The position numbers and the translations under genes were made by a program. A DNA stretch of 64,000 nt from Croceifilum oryzae. GTDB lineage: Bacteria > Bacillota > Bacilli > Thermoactinomycetales > Thermoactinomycetaceae. Positions 47,701 to 56,626 of this stretch are shown here, piece by piece. The stretch is taken from assembly GCF_030814315.1 (NCBI RefSeq), contig NZ_JAUSUV010000001.1, positions 317,475-381,474 on the forward strand, read 5' to 3'. The notes below the pieces were generated by a model. The model did no database searches, had not been told where the DNA came from, and saw only the letters and a list, made by a program, of their open reading frames with translations. How positions within the stretch are numbered: the first letter of the stretch is position 1; each line of letters starts with the position of its first letter.

Positions 47701-50700
47701 GGTACAAGGCGAGGTGTAGCACTGCCGACGACTCAAACGGAAGTAGAAATCGCTTCGATTTGGCAAGAAATTCTCGGGCTGGAGCAGATTCATGCTGACG
47801 ATAACTTCTTCCATATCGGAGGTCACTCGATTAGTGCCGTTAAAGTGATCAACCGAATCCGGGATCGTTTTCAAATCAAGATGGCGTTGCAACAAGTGTT
47901 TATCACGCCAGTGCTTAGTGAGCTATCAGCGGTCATTGATACAGAGGTTGTGAATCTAAATAGCTCTGACATGGACGATGCCAAAAAGATGAGCAATAAC
48001 CTGTTACAGCCGATGCCGAAACAAGAGGCGTATCACCTAGCCCCTGTCCAGTTGCCAGAGTGGTACTTGCATCATCTTGAACCAGACAATCCATTTTACA
48101 ACGTCAGCTTTGATGTGATGTTCCACGGTGATATGAATCTAGAGGCATTTGAGCGTGCATGGCAGACGATTGTGGATCGTCACGCGGTGCTACGAACTTC
48201 TTTCCGCAACGATAATGGAACCCCGCTCCAAATCGTGGCTCCGAGTATGGAAATGAAACTTGCGAATCTGTACGAAGATTATACACATGTAGCAGAAGAG
48301 AAGATCCACGAGGTGACGAAGGAACGCGCCTATGCACATGCGAACCAATTGTTTAACTTCGAGACTGGACCATTGTTTTATACCAAATTAGTAGAGTTCC
48401 CAGGTAAGCAGTTTCTCTTTATGTTTGTAAGTCATCATATCATTTGGGATGAAACGTCCTCGATGAACTTGATGAGAGAGTTTAATGAGTTGTACAACGC
48501 ATTTGTGACCCAGCGTGAGCCACAATTACCAACGCTTTCGATTGACTATGTCGATTATGCCCAGTGGATGAATCGTTCGATAGAAGAAGGATACCTAGAA
48601 GAGCAACGTCAATATTGGTTGAAGAAATTTGCTGATGCTCCGCGAGGTCTTGATCTCCCGACTGATTATCCGAGACCACCAATGGTTACGTTTAATGGCG
48701 GAACGATTCTAGGAAGATTCCATCCAGAGTTGCAAAAGCAGGTTACTGATTTTTGCCAGCAAAACAATATCACTTTGTATATGTTCTTGCTAGCCGTTCT
48801 AAACCTATACATGCATCGTTTGAGCGGGCAACAGGACTTTGTCCTTGGCTCTCCGATTCAAAATCGTGACGATGTGAAGCTTGAGAATATGTTGGGCTTG
48901 TTTGCGACCGCGATACCGTTACGTTGCCTTATTGAAAAAGAGATGACGTTTGAACAGCTCGTTGCCCAAAGCAGACAAACGGCGATCGAAGCATACGATA
49001 ACCACGTGTATCCAAGTAATTTCGTGGTAGAGCAGATCGAAGCAGAAGTAGATCTATCGCGTTCGAAGCTGTTCTCGATCATGTATGGACTACAAAATAA
49101 CAAGCAAAATCTCGTGAAGAGTCTTCAGTTTGAAGGGCTTACTTGCAACTTTAAAATCTATGACTTTATCGAAAGTAGTTCTCGTTTTGATTTGACCTTT
49201 GCTTTTGACGAATTGGAAAGTGGTATTGAAATCAATCTGAACTACAACTCTGATCTGTTTAAGAAATCAACCGCAGAGCGGATTGCACAGCAATTTATCT
49301 TGTTGACGGAACAAGTTGTGATGGCTCCGGAAAAAGCTCTCCATGCTTATTCGTTAGTAACAGACGAAGAGAAGCACATGATCGTGGATGAGTGGAATCA
49401 AACGGATAGCGAGTTTCATGAGCATATCTGTATCCACGAGAAAATCGAGCAACAGGCAGAGAAAACACCAGACCATATAGCGGTTCAGTATAACCATCAA
49501 ACCCTCAGCTACCGCGAGTTAAATGAGCAAGCCAACCAATTAGCACATTTGCTACATGAACTTGGTGTGAAATCAGAACATAAGGTAGGCATTACCTTAG
49601 AATCATCCGCGGATATGTTAGTAGCACTCGTAGCCGTATTAAAAGCAGGGGCTGCCTTCGTACCCGTAAGTCCAGAACTTCCCACGAACCGTCAAAAGAC
49701 GATTATCGAACGGGCAGGCATTGAAGTGCTGATTACGAGGAGTGAATTCGATAACGGTGATGTAGGGTTTAGTGGACAGTTGGTGCTAATGGATGCGGAT
49801 CGCTCTCGAATCGACATTCAACTGAAGAAAAACCTAGATTTACCAGTCGCTTCGAATCAGTTGGCTTACGTGTTATTCACCTCAGGGACAACGGGTATGC
49901 CGAAGGGGATCGAAGTCGAGCATCGTGGTGTGATCAACTTATTTGAGTGGAGTGGACGGAAATATTCACTCACTAGTGAAGATGCAACGCTGTTTATGAC
50001 TCCGTACACCTTTGATGCATCCTTACTTGAAACGTTCTGGCCGTTGATGTTTGGAGCGAAAGTAGTTATCCCGAATAAGGACGAGCTGAAGAATCCGATC
50101 GCCATAGGTAAGTTGGTGGCAGAGCATGAGATCACGATTCTCCAATTTGTACCGGTATTGTTAGAAGCGTTTGTCAATGCGAGGAAGAATGGCGAGTTTC
50201 CACAAAGCCCATCACTACGTTATGTCATCTGTGGTGGAGCCTTACTCACACGTGAGTTACGCGATAAGTTTAGCAGCCAATTTACCTGTCAGCTAAGCAA
50301 TCATTATGGTCCAACAGAGGTAACGGTTGACGCGATTACGTTTGATTGCAGTGAGCCATTTGAAGGCAACGTGGTGCCAATCGGGAAGCCAATTGGCAAT
50401 GCCAAAGTGTACTTGTTGGATGAACAGATGAATCTTGTACCGGTAGGGGTACCAGGCGAAATCTATGTTGCTTCCGCTGGTTTGGCTCGTGGGTATTTGC
50501 TTGATGTGGATGCGACGAATCGAAGCTTTGTGCCGAATCCGTTTTCTACCGATCCTCAGTCACGCTTGTATAAAACAGGGGACGTTGCCAAATATCTCGA
50601 GGATGGAAACATCGTTTATATGGGGCGGATCGACAACCAAGTGAAAGTGCGTGGGAATCGAGTAGAGCTGGAAGAAGTAGAAAATTGGTTATCTTCGCAT

Positions 50701-52038
50701 GATTCCATCGCCAACTGTGCGGTCATTCATATGAAAGATGAGCGAATGGACGGATTGGTGGCTTATGTGGAGCTAGACCAAGAGGGCATTCCGCTTCAAA
50801 TGGGAGAAGAGAAGTTGAAGCTATACACTCTTTCCCAGATTCCAAGCGTAAAGAGTCGCATGGACGAGCTTCATCTATCAGCGTGGCCTGCCTATTTCGC
50901 AGGGGAAGAAGTGCAACGTGAATATTGGCCGAAGCTGTTCCATCAATTCTCCGAGTATCAATTTACGTTGATCGATCAAGCAGGACATGTGGTAGCGGCA
51001 GGAAATACGGTTCCTATTTTCTGGAACGGGACGAACGATGACTTGCCACAAGGTTGGGATGCTGGCTTAGTGAAAGGCTTTACGGATGCAGAGGCGGATG
51101 TGGAGCCGAATACATTACTCGTCCTAGCTGGAGTAGTCGATGAGGTGTATCAAGGTAAAGGGCTTGCTGCGATGTTGGTAAAAGCGTTTAAACAATTGGC
51201 ACTTGGACACGGACTAGAGCGTTTGATCGTCCCTGTACGTCCAACGGGTAAACACGCCTACCCAGACCTCAGCTTTACGGAGTACAGTGAACTGCGCCGA
51301 GAAGATGGACTGCCGATTGATAACTGGCTACGTACACATGAACGTATGGGCGGAAAAATCCTCCAAGTAGCAACTCACTCTCAATATGTAAAAGCGAGCG
51401 TCGCGGATTGGCAACAATGGACAGGGACTCACTTTACCCAAAGTGGCGCTTACTCTGTGCCTGATGCGTTGCAAAAGGTAGAGGTCAATTTAGAGCAGGA
51501 TGTCGGAGAATACTGGGATCCAAGTGTATGGATGGAGCATCCGGTATCATCGGATACACCGTATGCATGGGAATATATGAATCCCGAGAAGATCCAAAGC
51601 TTCCTAAAACAGTTCATGCCGGAGTATATGGTGCCGCAACAATACATGTTTATCAGCCATATGCCGCTTATGAATAGTGGGAAAATCGATAAGCTAGCGT
51701 TACCAGAGCCGACTCTTCATCTTCATAGCCAAAGAGAGTTCGTCCTACCACAAAGTAAAACCGAAGAAGAGATTCTAGCGATATGGAAAGAGATTTTACA
51801 GCTAGATGAAATTAGTGTAACGGATAACTTCTTTGATCTAGGCGGTCATTCGCTGAAAGCAACGCAAACGGTTACGAGATTGACGAAAGCATTTGGCATC
51901 CAATTTAATCTTCGAGAATTGTTCCAAGCGGTTACCGTTCGTAGTTTGGCTCAGTTAGTAGAGTCAAAACGAGAATCGCAACCGGCTAGCGAAATTTCCT
52001 TCAAAAAAGTAGAACGACGCACCAGAAGTAGAAAATAG
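44731..52038 (+). CDS. NRPS 4: C-A-T-C-A[GNAT]-T with acetyltransferase inserted in A2
   Basis: 2435 residues. C1 (HHIIADG ~149), A1 (IYTSGSTGNPKG ~633, hand-read code DIWEITADDK, three acidic positions), T1 (IGGHSI, Ser ~1033). C2 carries HHIIWDE at ~1235, Glu in place of the usual Gly. A2 (LFTSGTTGMPKG ~1716, code DALQIGHVDK) is interrupted after motif A8 (VKVRGNRVELEEVE) by ~270 residues (about 2020-2290). These look like a GNAT acetyltransferase: YQFTLIDQAGHVVAAG, LVLAGVVDEVYQGKGLA, RLIVPVRPTGK. Motifs A9 (FMPEYMVP) and A10 (NSGKIDK) follow. T2 Ser ~2374. GGGAAG precedes the ATG. An A domain with an embedded GNAT is highly unusual. Confidence 0.88.
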   Translation: MLTSTNQEVSKYELSHTQKRFWFTEQLEFVQEAKVNAMAHVSTAFTLKGNLNTAHFQQVLNELVNRHDTLRTCFREEDGKPLQVIYSHIDFNVLMIDLTTETGSAQSEFLQRLVIAELNKPFDLNEAPLLRATLYKLSESEHMCLIVAHHIIADGWAIDILMTELASLYHANANQLPNPLEPLAIQYSDFAHWHNEMLDGGELDDQRQFWLNRLAGELPDLNFPLDYSRPSMQKFEGDTVPLKIEGELMQKLKETCEKLDVSLYMFLLASFNVLLSKYTRNTDIIVGTSLSGRVHPEVSNLIGCFINALPVRNEVKGEESFQDFVKRIKQSVLEIYANQEYPFDRIVEELGVERNLSRNPIFDVMFEVHTLRTDKHAEVAVSSDLTLSFEKSLDHIRYSGFDFAFELFQSEGKIDGYIQYCTALFRRETIERLSRHFVQLISHVIEKPEQNVCEIDMLCDEEKREVLEQFNYLKSPYPVHVPIQQLFEEQVVRTPEAIAVSFEGEELSYNELNERANRLAHHLRSQGVGVNQFVAVVSERNLDWLTTILAIFKSGAAYVPVDPNLPDERISYIVQNSESKVVITQSAFVERLAPYTGEIIETMISLGEQDLSGYSPENLKIANTSTDLAYMIYTSGSTGNPKGALVRHDGMINHLYAKLESLGIGAEDVVVQNASVSFDISVWQALVALLVGAKTSIVSFEVARDQSLLLEHLHKEQVTVLETVPTLLFAFLDTVKGLGESDRELPQLRWMIATGEELPVKLVNSWFELYPHIKLMNAYGPTECSDDVTQHVMSGRIESEQRVPVGQPLSNLNLYVVDQYNHLAPVGVKGEIWVSGIGVGDGYWKNEELTKEKFISNPFLVDPSHSRVYRTGDLGRWMPDGSVEFFSRIDFQVKVRGFRIELGEIESAIGNHPQVDEVAVIVKKAADGDNTLVAFYTSKQLLESNTLQSYLRDILPYYTVPTHIIRIERMPLLTSEKIDRNALKKWEIEEGTRRGVALPTTQTEVEIASIWQEILGLEQIHADDNFFHIGGHSISAVKVINRIRDRFQIKMALQQVFITPVLSELSAVIDTEVVNLNSSDMDDAKKMSNNLLQPMPKQEAYHLAPVQLPEWYLHHLEPDNPFYNVSFDVMFHGDMNLEAFERAWQTIVDRHAVLRTSFRNDNGTPLQIVAPSMEMKLANLYEDYTHVAEEKIHEVTKERAYAHANQLFNFETGPLFYTKLVEFPGKQFLFMFVSHHIIWDETSSMNLMREFNELYNAFVTQREPQLPTLSIDYVDYAQWMNRSIEEGYLEEQRQYWLKKFADAPRGLDLPTDYPRPPMVTFNGGTILGRFHPELQKQVTDFCQQNNITLYMFLLAVLNLYMHRLSGQQDFVLGSPIQNRDDVKLENMLGLFATAIPLRCLIEKEMTFEQLVAQSRQTAIEAYDNHVYPSNFVVEQIEAEVDLSRSKLFSIMYGLQNNKQNLVKSLQFEGLTCNFKIYDFIESSSRFDLTFAFDELESGIEINLNYNSDLFKKSTAERIAQQFILLTEQVVMAPEKALHAYSLVTDEEKHMIVDEWNQTDSEFHEHICIHEKIEQQAEKTPDHIAVQYNHQTLSYRELNEQANQLAHLLHELGVKSEHKVGITLESSADMLVALVAVLKAGAAFVPVSPELPTNRQKTIIERAGIEVLITRSEFDNGDVGFSGQLVLMDADRSRIDIQLKKNLDLPVASNQLAYVLFTSGTTGMPKGIEVEHRGVINLFEWSGRKYSLTSEDATLFMTPYTFDASLLETFWPLMFGAKVVIPNKDELKNPIAIGKLVAEHEITILQFVPVLLEAFVNARKNGEFPQSPSLRYVICGGALLTRELRDKFSSQFTCQLSNHYGPTEVTVDAITFDCSEPFEGNVVPIGKPIGNAKVYLLDEQMNLVPVGVPGEIYVASAGLARGYLLDVDATNRSFVPNPFSTDPQSRLYKTGDVAKYLEDGNIVYMGRIDNQVKVRGNRVELEEVENWLSSHDSIANCAVIHMKDERMDGLVAYVELDQEGIPLQMGEEKLKLYTLSQIPSVKSRMDELHLSAWPAYFAGEEVQREYWPKLFHQFSEYQFTLIDQAGHVVAAGNTVPIFWNGTNDDLPQGWDAGLVKGFTDAEADVEPNTLLVLAGVVDEVYQGKGLAAMLVKAFKQLALGHGLERLIVPVRPTGKHAYPDLSFTEYSELRREDGLPIDNWLRTHERMGGKILQVATHSQYVKASVADWQQWTGTHFTQSGAYSVPDALQKVEVNLEQDVGEYWDPSVWMEHPVSSDTPYAWEYMNPEKIQSFLKQFMPEYMVPQQYMFISHMPLMNSGKIDKLALPEPTLHLHSQREFVLPQSKTEEEILAIWKEILQLDEISVTDNFFDLGGHSLKATQTVTRLTKAFGIQFNLRELFQAVTVRSLAQLVESKRESQPASEISFKKVERRTRSRK
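50785..51590 (+). other. GNAT-like domain embedded between motifs A8 and A9 of the second A domain
   Basis: Roughly 270 residues within NRPS 4. Strands and the acetyl-CoA loop V-x-Q-GKG-L-A (Gln ~2141) with the following helix AAMLVKAFKQLA are characteristic of motif A of GNAT enzymes. It occupies the site where methyltransferase insertions occur in other interrupted A domains. Confidence 0.7.
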
Positions 52039-52129
52039 TTTCCTATGAAGTGATGTTGGGTGGGGTAGTCCCTACTGGATAGATGGTTCTACTCATCCAG
52101 CATCTTTAAATAGCAAAAGGAGTAGAGGT

Positions 52130-55100
52130 ATGGCGAACGTAGAACTATATGAGTCTTCTTCTGCACAGAAGCGACTCTATTTGATTCATCAATTGCAAGC
52201 AATGAGTACTGCCTATAATCTCCCTCTCGTGATGATGGTAGAGGGGACATTTGATAAAGACCGCTTTAACGAAGCAGTAAACAAGCTGATTCAAAGGCAT
52301 GAGGCTCTCCGAACGAGCTTTGTAGAAGAAAAAGGTGAAGTGTTACAGCAGGTATACGAGTCGATTGATACGACGGTGATGGATCGGGGAATGGTAGAAG
52401 AGAAGGATATCGAAAAGCTTGTGCAGTCGTTTGTTCAGCCTTTTGATCTACAAAAAGCTCCGTTGCTCCGTGTAGAACTGGCTGATCTTTCAACAAAGAA
52501 GCATCTTTTGATGATGGATATTCATCATATCATTGCCGACGGTACTTCCATCCGAACGATGCTGGAGGAAATTCTCGCTTTCTACAACGGAATGGATCTG
52601 CCAGAACTAGATGTACAGTATGTGGATTTTGCGATTTGGCAGAATGATTTCTTCCAATCTGAAGAGATCAAAGCCCAAGAAGAGTACTGGATGTCTACCT
52701 TTCAAGAAGAAGTTCCTGTGCTTCAGCTACCACTCGATTACCCGCGCCCCCCTGTGCAAACATTTACCGGTGATCGGCATTCGTTTACCCTTGATGCGGC
52801 ATTGACCGCACAGATTCAAGCATTTGCACGACAAGAGGGTGTGACACTTTATATGTTTTTGCTAGCAACGTACAACTTGCTACTAGCAAAATACAGTGGT
52901 CAAGAATCAATCGTAGTGGGTTCACCGATCGCAGGGCGGAAACATGTAGAGTTTGAGCGAATCGTAGGCATGTTTGTCAATACACTCGCGATGCGCAATG
53001 AGCCGAAAAGCGATAAAACATTCCGTGCTTTCTTACAAGAAGTGAAGACAAATGCGCTAAAAGCATATGACAATCAAGACTTCCAATTTGAAGAGTTGAT
53101 TGAACGCCTAGGGATTACACGTGATCGAAGCCGACATCCATTATTTGATACGATGTTAGCCGTACAAAATACGGATAAAACCGCGATTGAGTTTGCCGGT
53201 CTCAGCTTTACCCCTTATGAATTAGAAAATAAAACCGCTAAGTTTGATTTGTTTGTTGAGGTATTGGATCATGAGCAGGAATTAGAGTTCCATCTTCAAT
53301 ACAATACTGGACTATTCCGTGAAGAAACGGTGAAACAGCTTGCCATTTATTTGGAAAACCTCATTCGAAATGTGTTATCTCAGCCAGAGAAGAAGTTATT
53401 GGAATTCGAATTAGTGACAGAAGAAGAGAAACAACAGCTTCTTACGTTGGGATCAGGGTGCAAGTTGGATTCTCCAACCCATAAAACGATGATGCAATGG
53501 TTTGAGGAGCATGTAGATAAAACGCCGGATCATGTAGCTCTTGTGTATGGTCAGACGCAACTTACTTATCGTGAATTGAATGAACGGGCGAATCGTCTTG
53601 CACGAACTATAAGGGATAAAGGAATCGTGTCGGATCAATTTATTGGGGTAATGTCGGATCGATCGATTGAGATGCTCGTTGCTATCTATGCGGTGTTAAA
53701 AGCAGGTGCAGCGTATGTGCCTCTAGATCCAGACCTACCGGTCGAACGAATTGCTTACATTTTAGATGATAGCAAGACGCAAGTGCTGTTAACTCAGGAA
53801 AAATATCGAGGAAAATTAGACTTTACGGGTGAGACCCTCTATCTAGAAGATGAATCCCTTTATCAGGGCGATGGTAGCAACCTAGAATCCATTAACACTC
53901 CACAAAGTATCGCCAATGTCATCTATACATCGGGTTCAACAGGCAATCCCAAAGGTGTGATGATTGAGCATCATAGCATCGTGAATCTATTATGTGCGTT
54001 GCAAGATCAATACCCATTTGGTGAAACAGATGCCTATTTACTAAAAACCACTTTTGCCTTTGATGTGTCTGTGGCGGAGCTGTTCGGCTGGTTTTTCGGA
54101 GGACGACTTGTCATCTTGGATCAAGGGCTGGAAAAAGACCCATTTAGCATGTTACGGGCGATTGATCAATATCAGGTAACCTATCTGAACCTTGTCCCAT
54201 CGATGCTTTCGATCCTTCTAGATACGATCACTGAGGACAAGCTAGCAATGTTAAATAAACTAAAATACTTATTTGTTGCTGGAGAAGCGATTACGCAGCC
54301 TGTTATTCATAAGTTTTATCAGCTTACTAACACGGTTCAGCTTATAAATCTATATGGACCTACTGAAATGACGGTTTATGCTTCCGGATACCCTTTAAGC
54401 AAAGAAGAGGATCATATCTATGTTCCGATCGGAAAACCACTTGCGAACATGGAGGCATATATTGTAAATAGTCACTCACAGTTACAGCCAACCGGAGTCA
54501 TGGGCGAGTTGTGTTTAGCGGGTAGAGGGATGGCAAGGGGTTATTTAAATAAGCCAGATCTGACCGAAAAAGCCTTCATTGATAATCCACATCGTCCTGG
54601 TACCAAGATGTACCGGACAGGTGATATCGCGAAATGGCTTCCTTGTGGAAACATCCAATTTTTCGGGCGGATCGATCATCAAGTGAAGATTAGGGGCTAC
54701 CGGATTGAGCTTGGAGAGATCGAAACGAAACTATTAGAGCACCCAGCTATTCAAAAAGCGGTAGTAGTGGCTCATAAGAATGAAAGAGCTGACTCTCTAT
54801 GTAGCTACCTCGTTTCAGATAGTAAATGGACTCTATCAGAATTGCGTAAGCATCTAGCCAGGTCTCTGCCTGATTATATGATTCCTTCCTACTTTGTGGA
54901 ATTAGAAGCGTTGCCACTCACGCCGAACGGAAAAGTAGATAAGCGAGCTTTACCGTACCCAAATATTGAAGATCAAATTCATAAAAGATATATTGCTCCA
55001 ACCAATCAGGAAGAAATCGTCGTAGCCGAGATCTTTCAAGAGATACTGGGCGTAGAACGGGTTGGAATCGATGACCATTTCTTCGAATTAGGTGGACATT

Positions 55101-56596
55101 CTCTCAAAGCGACCATGCTCATTTTACATGTTCATAAAAAGCTAGAAGTAGAGCTACCGATGCATGTGGTCTTCAACCGACCTACAGTGAAAGAAATAGC
55201 AGAGTATATCCGAGGCGCAGAAGCGCATGATTATTCTTCCATTCAACCGACTGAGAAACAAGCCAATTATCCGGTGAGTTCAGCTCAAAAAAGGATGTTT
55301 ATCATGAACGAAATGGCTCCTGATAGTACGGCTTTTAATATAACCAGTACGATGGTGACCCAAGGAAAGCTTGACTACGGTTGGTTCGAAAACATATTTA
55401 ATCAACTCGTGCAGCGCCACGAATCCCTACGTACTTCGTTTGAACTCGTGGCTGGAGAACCGGTTCAGATTGTACATGATGAAGTTGCTTTTGGGATTGA
55501 AGTGATGGAAGCGAAGTGGGAGAACGTAGATCAATGGATGAAACGCTTCATCCGCCCATTTGACTTGAAGAAAGAGCCGCTTATCCGTGTTGGATTGATT
55601 CAAGTAGAGCCTACTGTGCATCTATTCATCATCGATATGCATCATATTATTTCGGATGGAACCTCAATCGGCATCATGATCAAGGAATTTATTCGCTTAT
55701 GCCGCGGGGAAGCTCTCTCACCATTACGCATTCAATATAAAGATTTCTCTGCATGGCAAAACGATGCCTTACAGTCTGAGATAACGAAGAAACAGGAAAC
55801 GTACTGGCTGGAGCAATTTCAAGGCGATATTCCAACCCTACAGTTGCCAACAGATTATCCACGTTTAGAATCTGTTGACCACACAGGAAATTCGATCGAG
55901 TTTCAGGTAAGCAAGGAACAAGCCGATCTGTTGCATCAATTCTCACATGAAAACGAGACCACTCTCTATATTCTCTTACTCGCCGCATACAATATCTTAC
56001 TTTACAAATATACAGCGCAGGAAGACATCATCGTGGGTACACCCATCGCGGGTAGACAACATATTGATTTAGAAAACGTGGTGGGGATGTTTGTGAACAC
56101 GCTCCCGATTCGTAACCAACCAGCTGGGTATAAGACGGTTCGAGAGTTCATAACAGATGTAAAGAATCAAGTATTCGCTGCTTACGAGAATCAGGGGTAC
56201 CCGCTAGAAGAACTCGTGTTCAAATTAGGAATCGACCGAGAGGCGAATCGTAATCCATTGTTTGATACCATGCTTGTGTTGCAAAACATGGAGCTTCCAG
56301 AGATTAAGGTGGATCAACTCCAGTTCCAGCCGTATGAAGAAGAGTCACAAACTTCGCAAGGAGCCTTAACTTGGGCGGCGATTGAAGGCGATGAGGGACT
56401 ATCTCTAGTGGCGGAGTATCAAGTAAGTCTGTTTAAACAGGAAACGATCGAAACGATGGGGCAAGACTTCCTTACGGTGCTACAAAAAATGATGGAGAAC
56501 CTGGATGAAACCATTATGGAATTGTCCATTCGTGAGAAACAAGAAACAGATGCATCGGACGCTTTAAGTGCGCTTGATGAAGAATTCGCCTTTTAA
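52130..56596 (+). CDS. NRPS 5: C-A-T-C with an orphan terminal condensation domain
   Basis: 1488 residues. C1 (HHIIADGTS ~132), A (IYTSGSTGNPKG ~600, hand-read code DVANFALVYK, no sure substrate), T (LGGHSL, Ser ~991), then a second complete C domain (~1045-1470, HHIISDGTS ~1171) with nothing after it but an acidic tail (SALDEEFAF). The last C has no A-T on the same chain. NRPS 3 begins with a C domain lacking its catalytic lobe, so this C could complete that module in trans. Start ATG 52130 after AAAAGGAG. Followed 30 bases later by the sbnA homologue. Confidence 0.9.
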   Translation: MANVELYESSSAQKRLYLIHQLQAMSTAYNLPLVMMVEGTFDKDRFNEAVNKLIQRHEALRTSFVEEKGEVLQQVYESIDTTVMDRGMVEEKDIEKLVQSFVQPFDLQKAPLLRVELADLSTKKHLLMMDIHHIIADGTSIRTMLEEILAFYNGMDLPELDVQYVDFAIWQNDFFQSEEIKAQEEYWMSTFQEEVPVLQLPLDYPRPPVQTFTGDRHSFTLDAALTAQIQAFARQEGVTLYMFLLATYNLLLAKYSGQESIVVGSPIAGRKHVEFERIVGMFVNTLAMRNEPKSDKTFRAFLQEVKTNALKAYDNQDFQFEELIERLGITRDRSRHPLFDTMLAVQNTDKTAIEFAGLSFTPYELENKTAKFDLFVEVLDHEQELEFHLQYNTGLFREETVKQLAIYLENLIRNVLSQPEKKLLEFELVTEEEKQQLLTLGSGCKLDSPTHKTMMQWFEEHVDKTPDHVALVYGQTQLTYRELNERANRLARTIRDKGIVSDQFIGVMSDRSIEMLVAIYAVLKAGAAYVPLDPDLPVERIAYILDDSKTQVLLTQEKYRGKLDFTGETLYLEDESLYQGDGSNLESINTPQSIANVIYTSGSTGNPKGVMIEHHSIVNLLCALQDQYPFGETDAYLLKTTFAFDVSVAELFGWFFGGRLVILDQGLEKDPFSMLRAIDQYQVTYLNLVPSMLSILLDTITEDKLAMLNKLKYLFVAGEAITQPVIHKFYQLTNTVQLINLYGPTEMTVYASGYPLSKEEDHIYVPIGKPLANMEAYIVNSHSQLQPTGVMGELCLAGRGMARGYLNKPDLTEKAFIDNPHRPGTKMYRTGDIAKWLPCGNIQFFGRIDHQVKIRGYRIELGEIETKLLEHPAIQKAVVVAHKNERADSLCSYLVSDSKWTLSELRKHLARSLPDYMIPSYFVELEALPLTPNGKVDKRALPYPNIEDQIHKRYIAPTNQEEIVVAEIFQEILGVERVGIDDHFFELGGHSLKATMLILHVHKKLEVELPMHVVFNRPTVKEIAEYIRGAEAHDYSSIQPTEKQANYPVSSAQKRMFIMNEMAPDSTAFNITSTMVTQGKLDYGWFENIFNQLVQRHESLRTSFELVAGEPVQIVHDEVAFGIEVMEAKWENVDQWMKRFIRPFDLKKEPLIRVGLIQVEPTVHLFIIDMHHIISDGTSIGIMIKEFIRLCRGEALSPLRIQYKDFSAWQNDALQSEITKKQETYWLEQFQGDIPTLQLPTDYPRLESVDHTGNSIEFQVSKEQADLLHQFSHENETTLYILLLAAYNILLYKYTAQEDIIVGTPIAGRQHIDLENVVGMFVNTLPIRNQPAGYKTVREFITDVKNQVFAAYENQGYPLEELVFKLGIDREANRNPLFDTMLVLQNMELPEIKVDQLQFQPYEEESQTSQGALTWAAIEGDEGLSLVAEYQVSLFKQETIETMGQDFLTVLQKMMENLDETIMELSIREKQETDASDALSALDEEFAF

Positions 56597-56626
56597 GGGT
56601 TGGGAACGGGGAGGATCGTCTAACAT

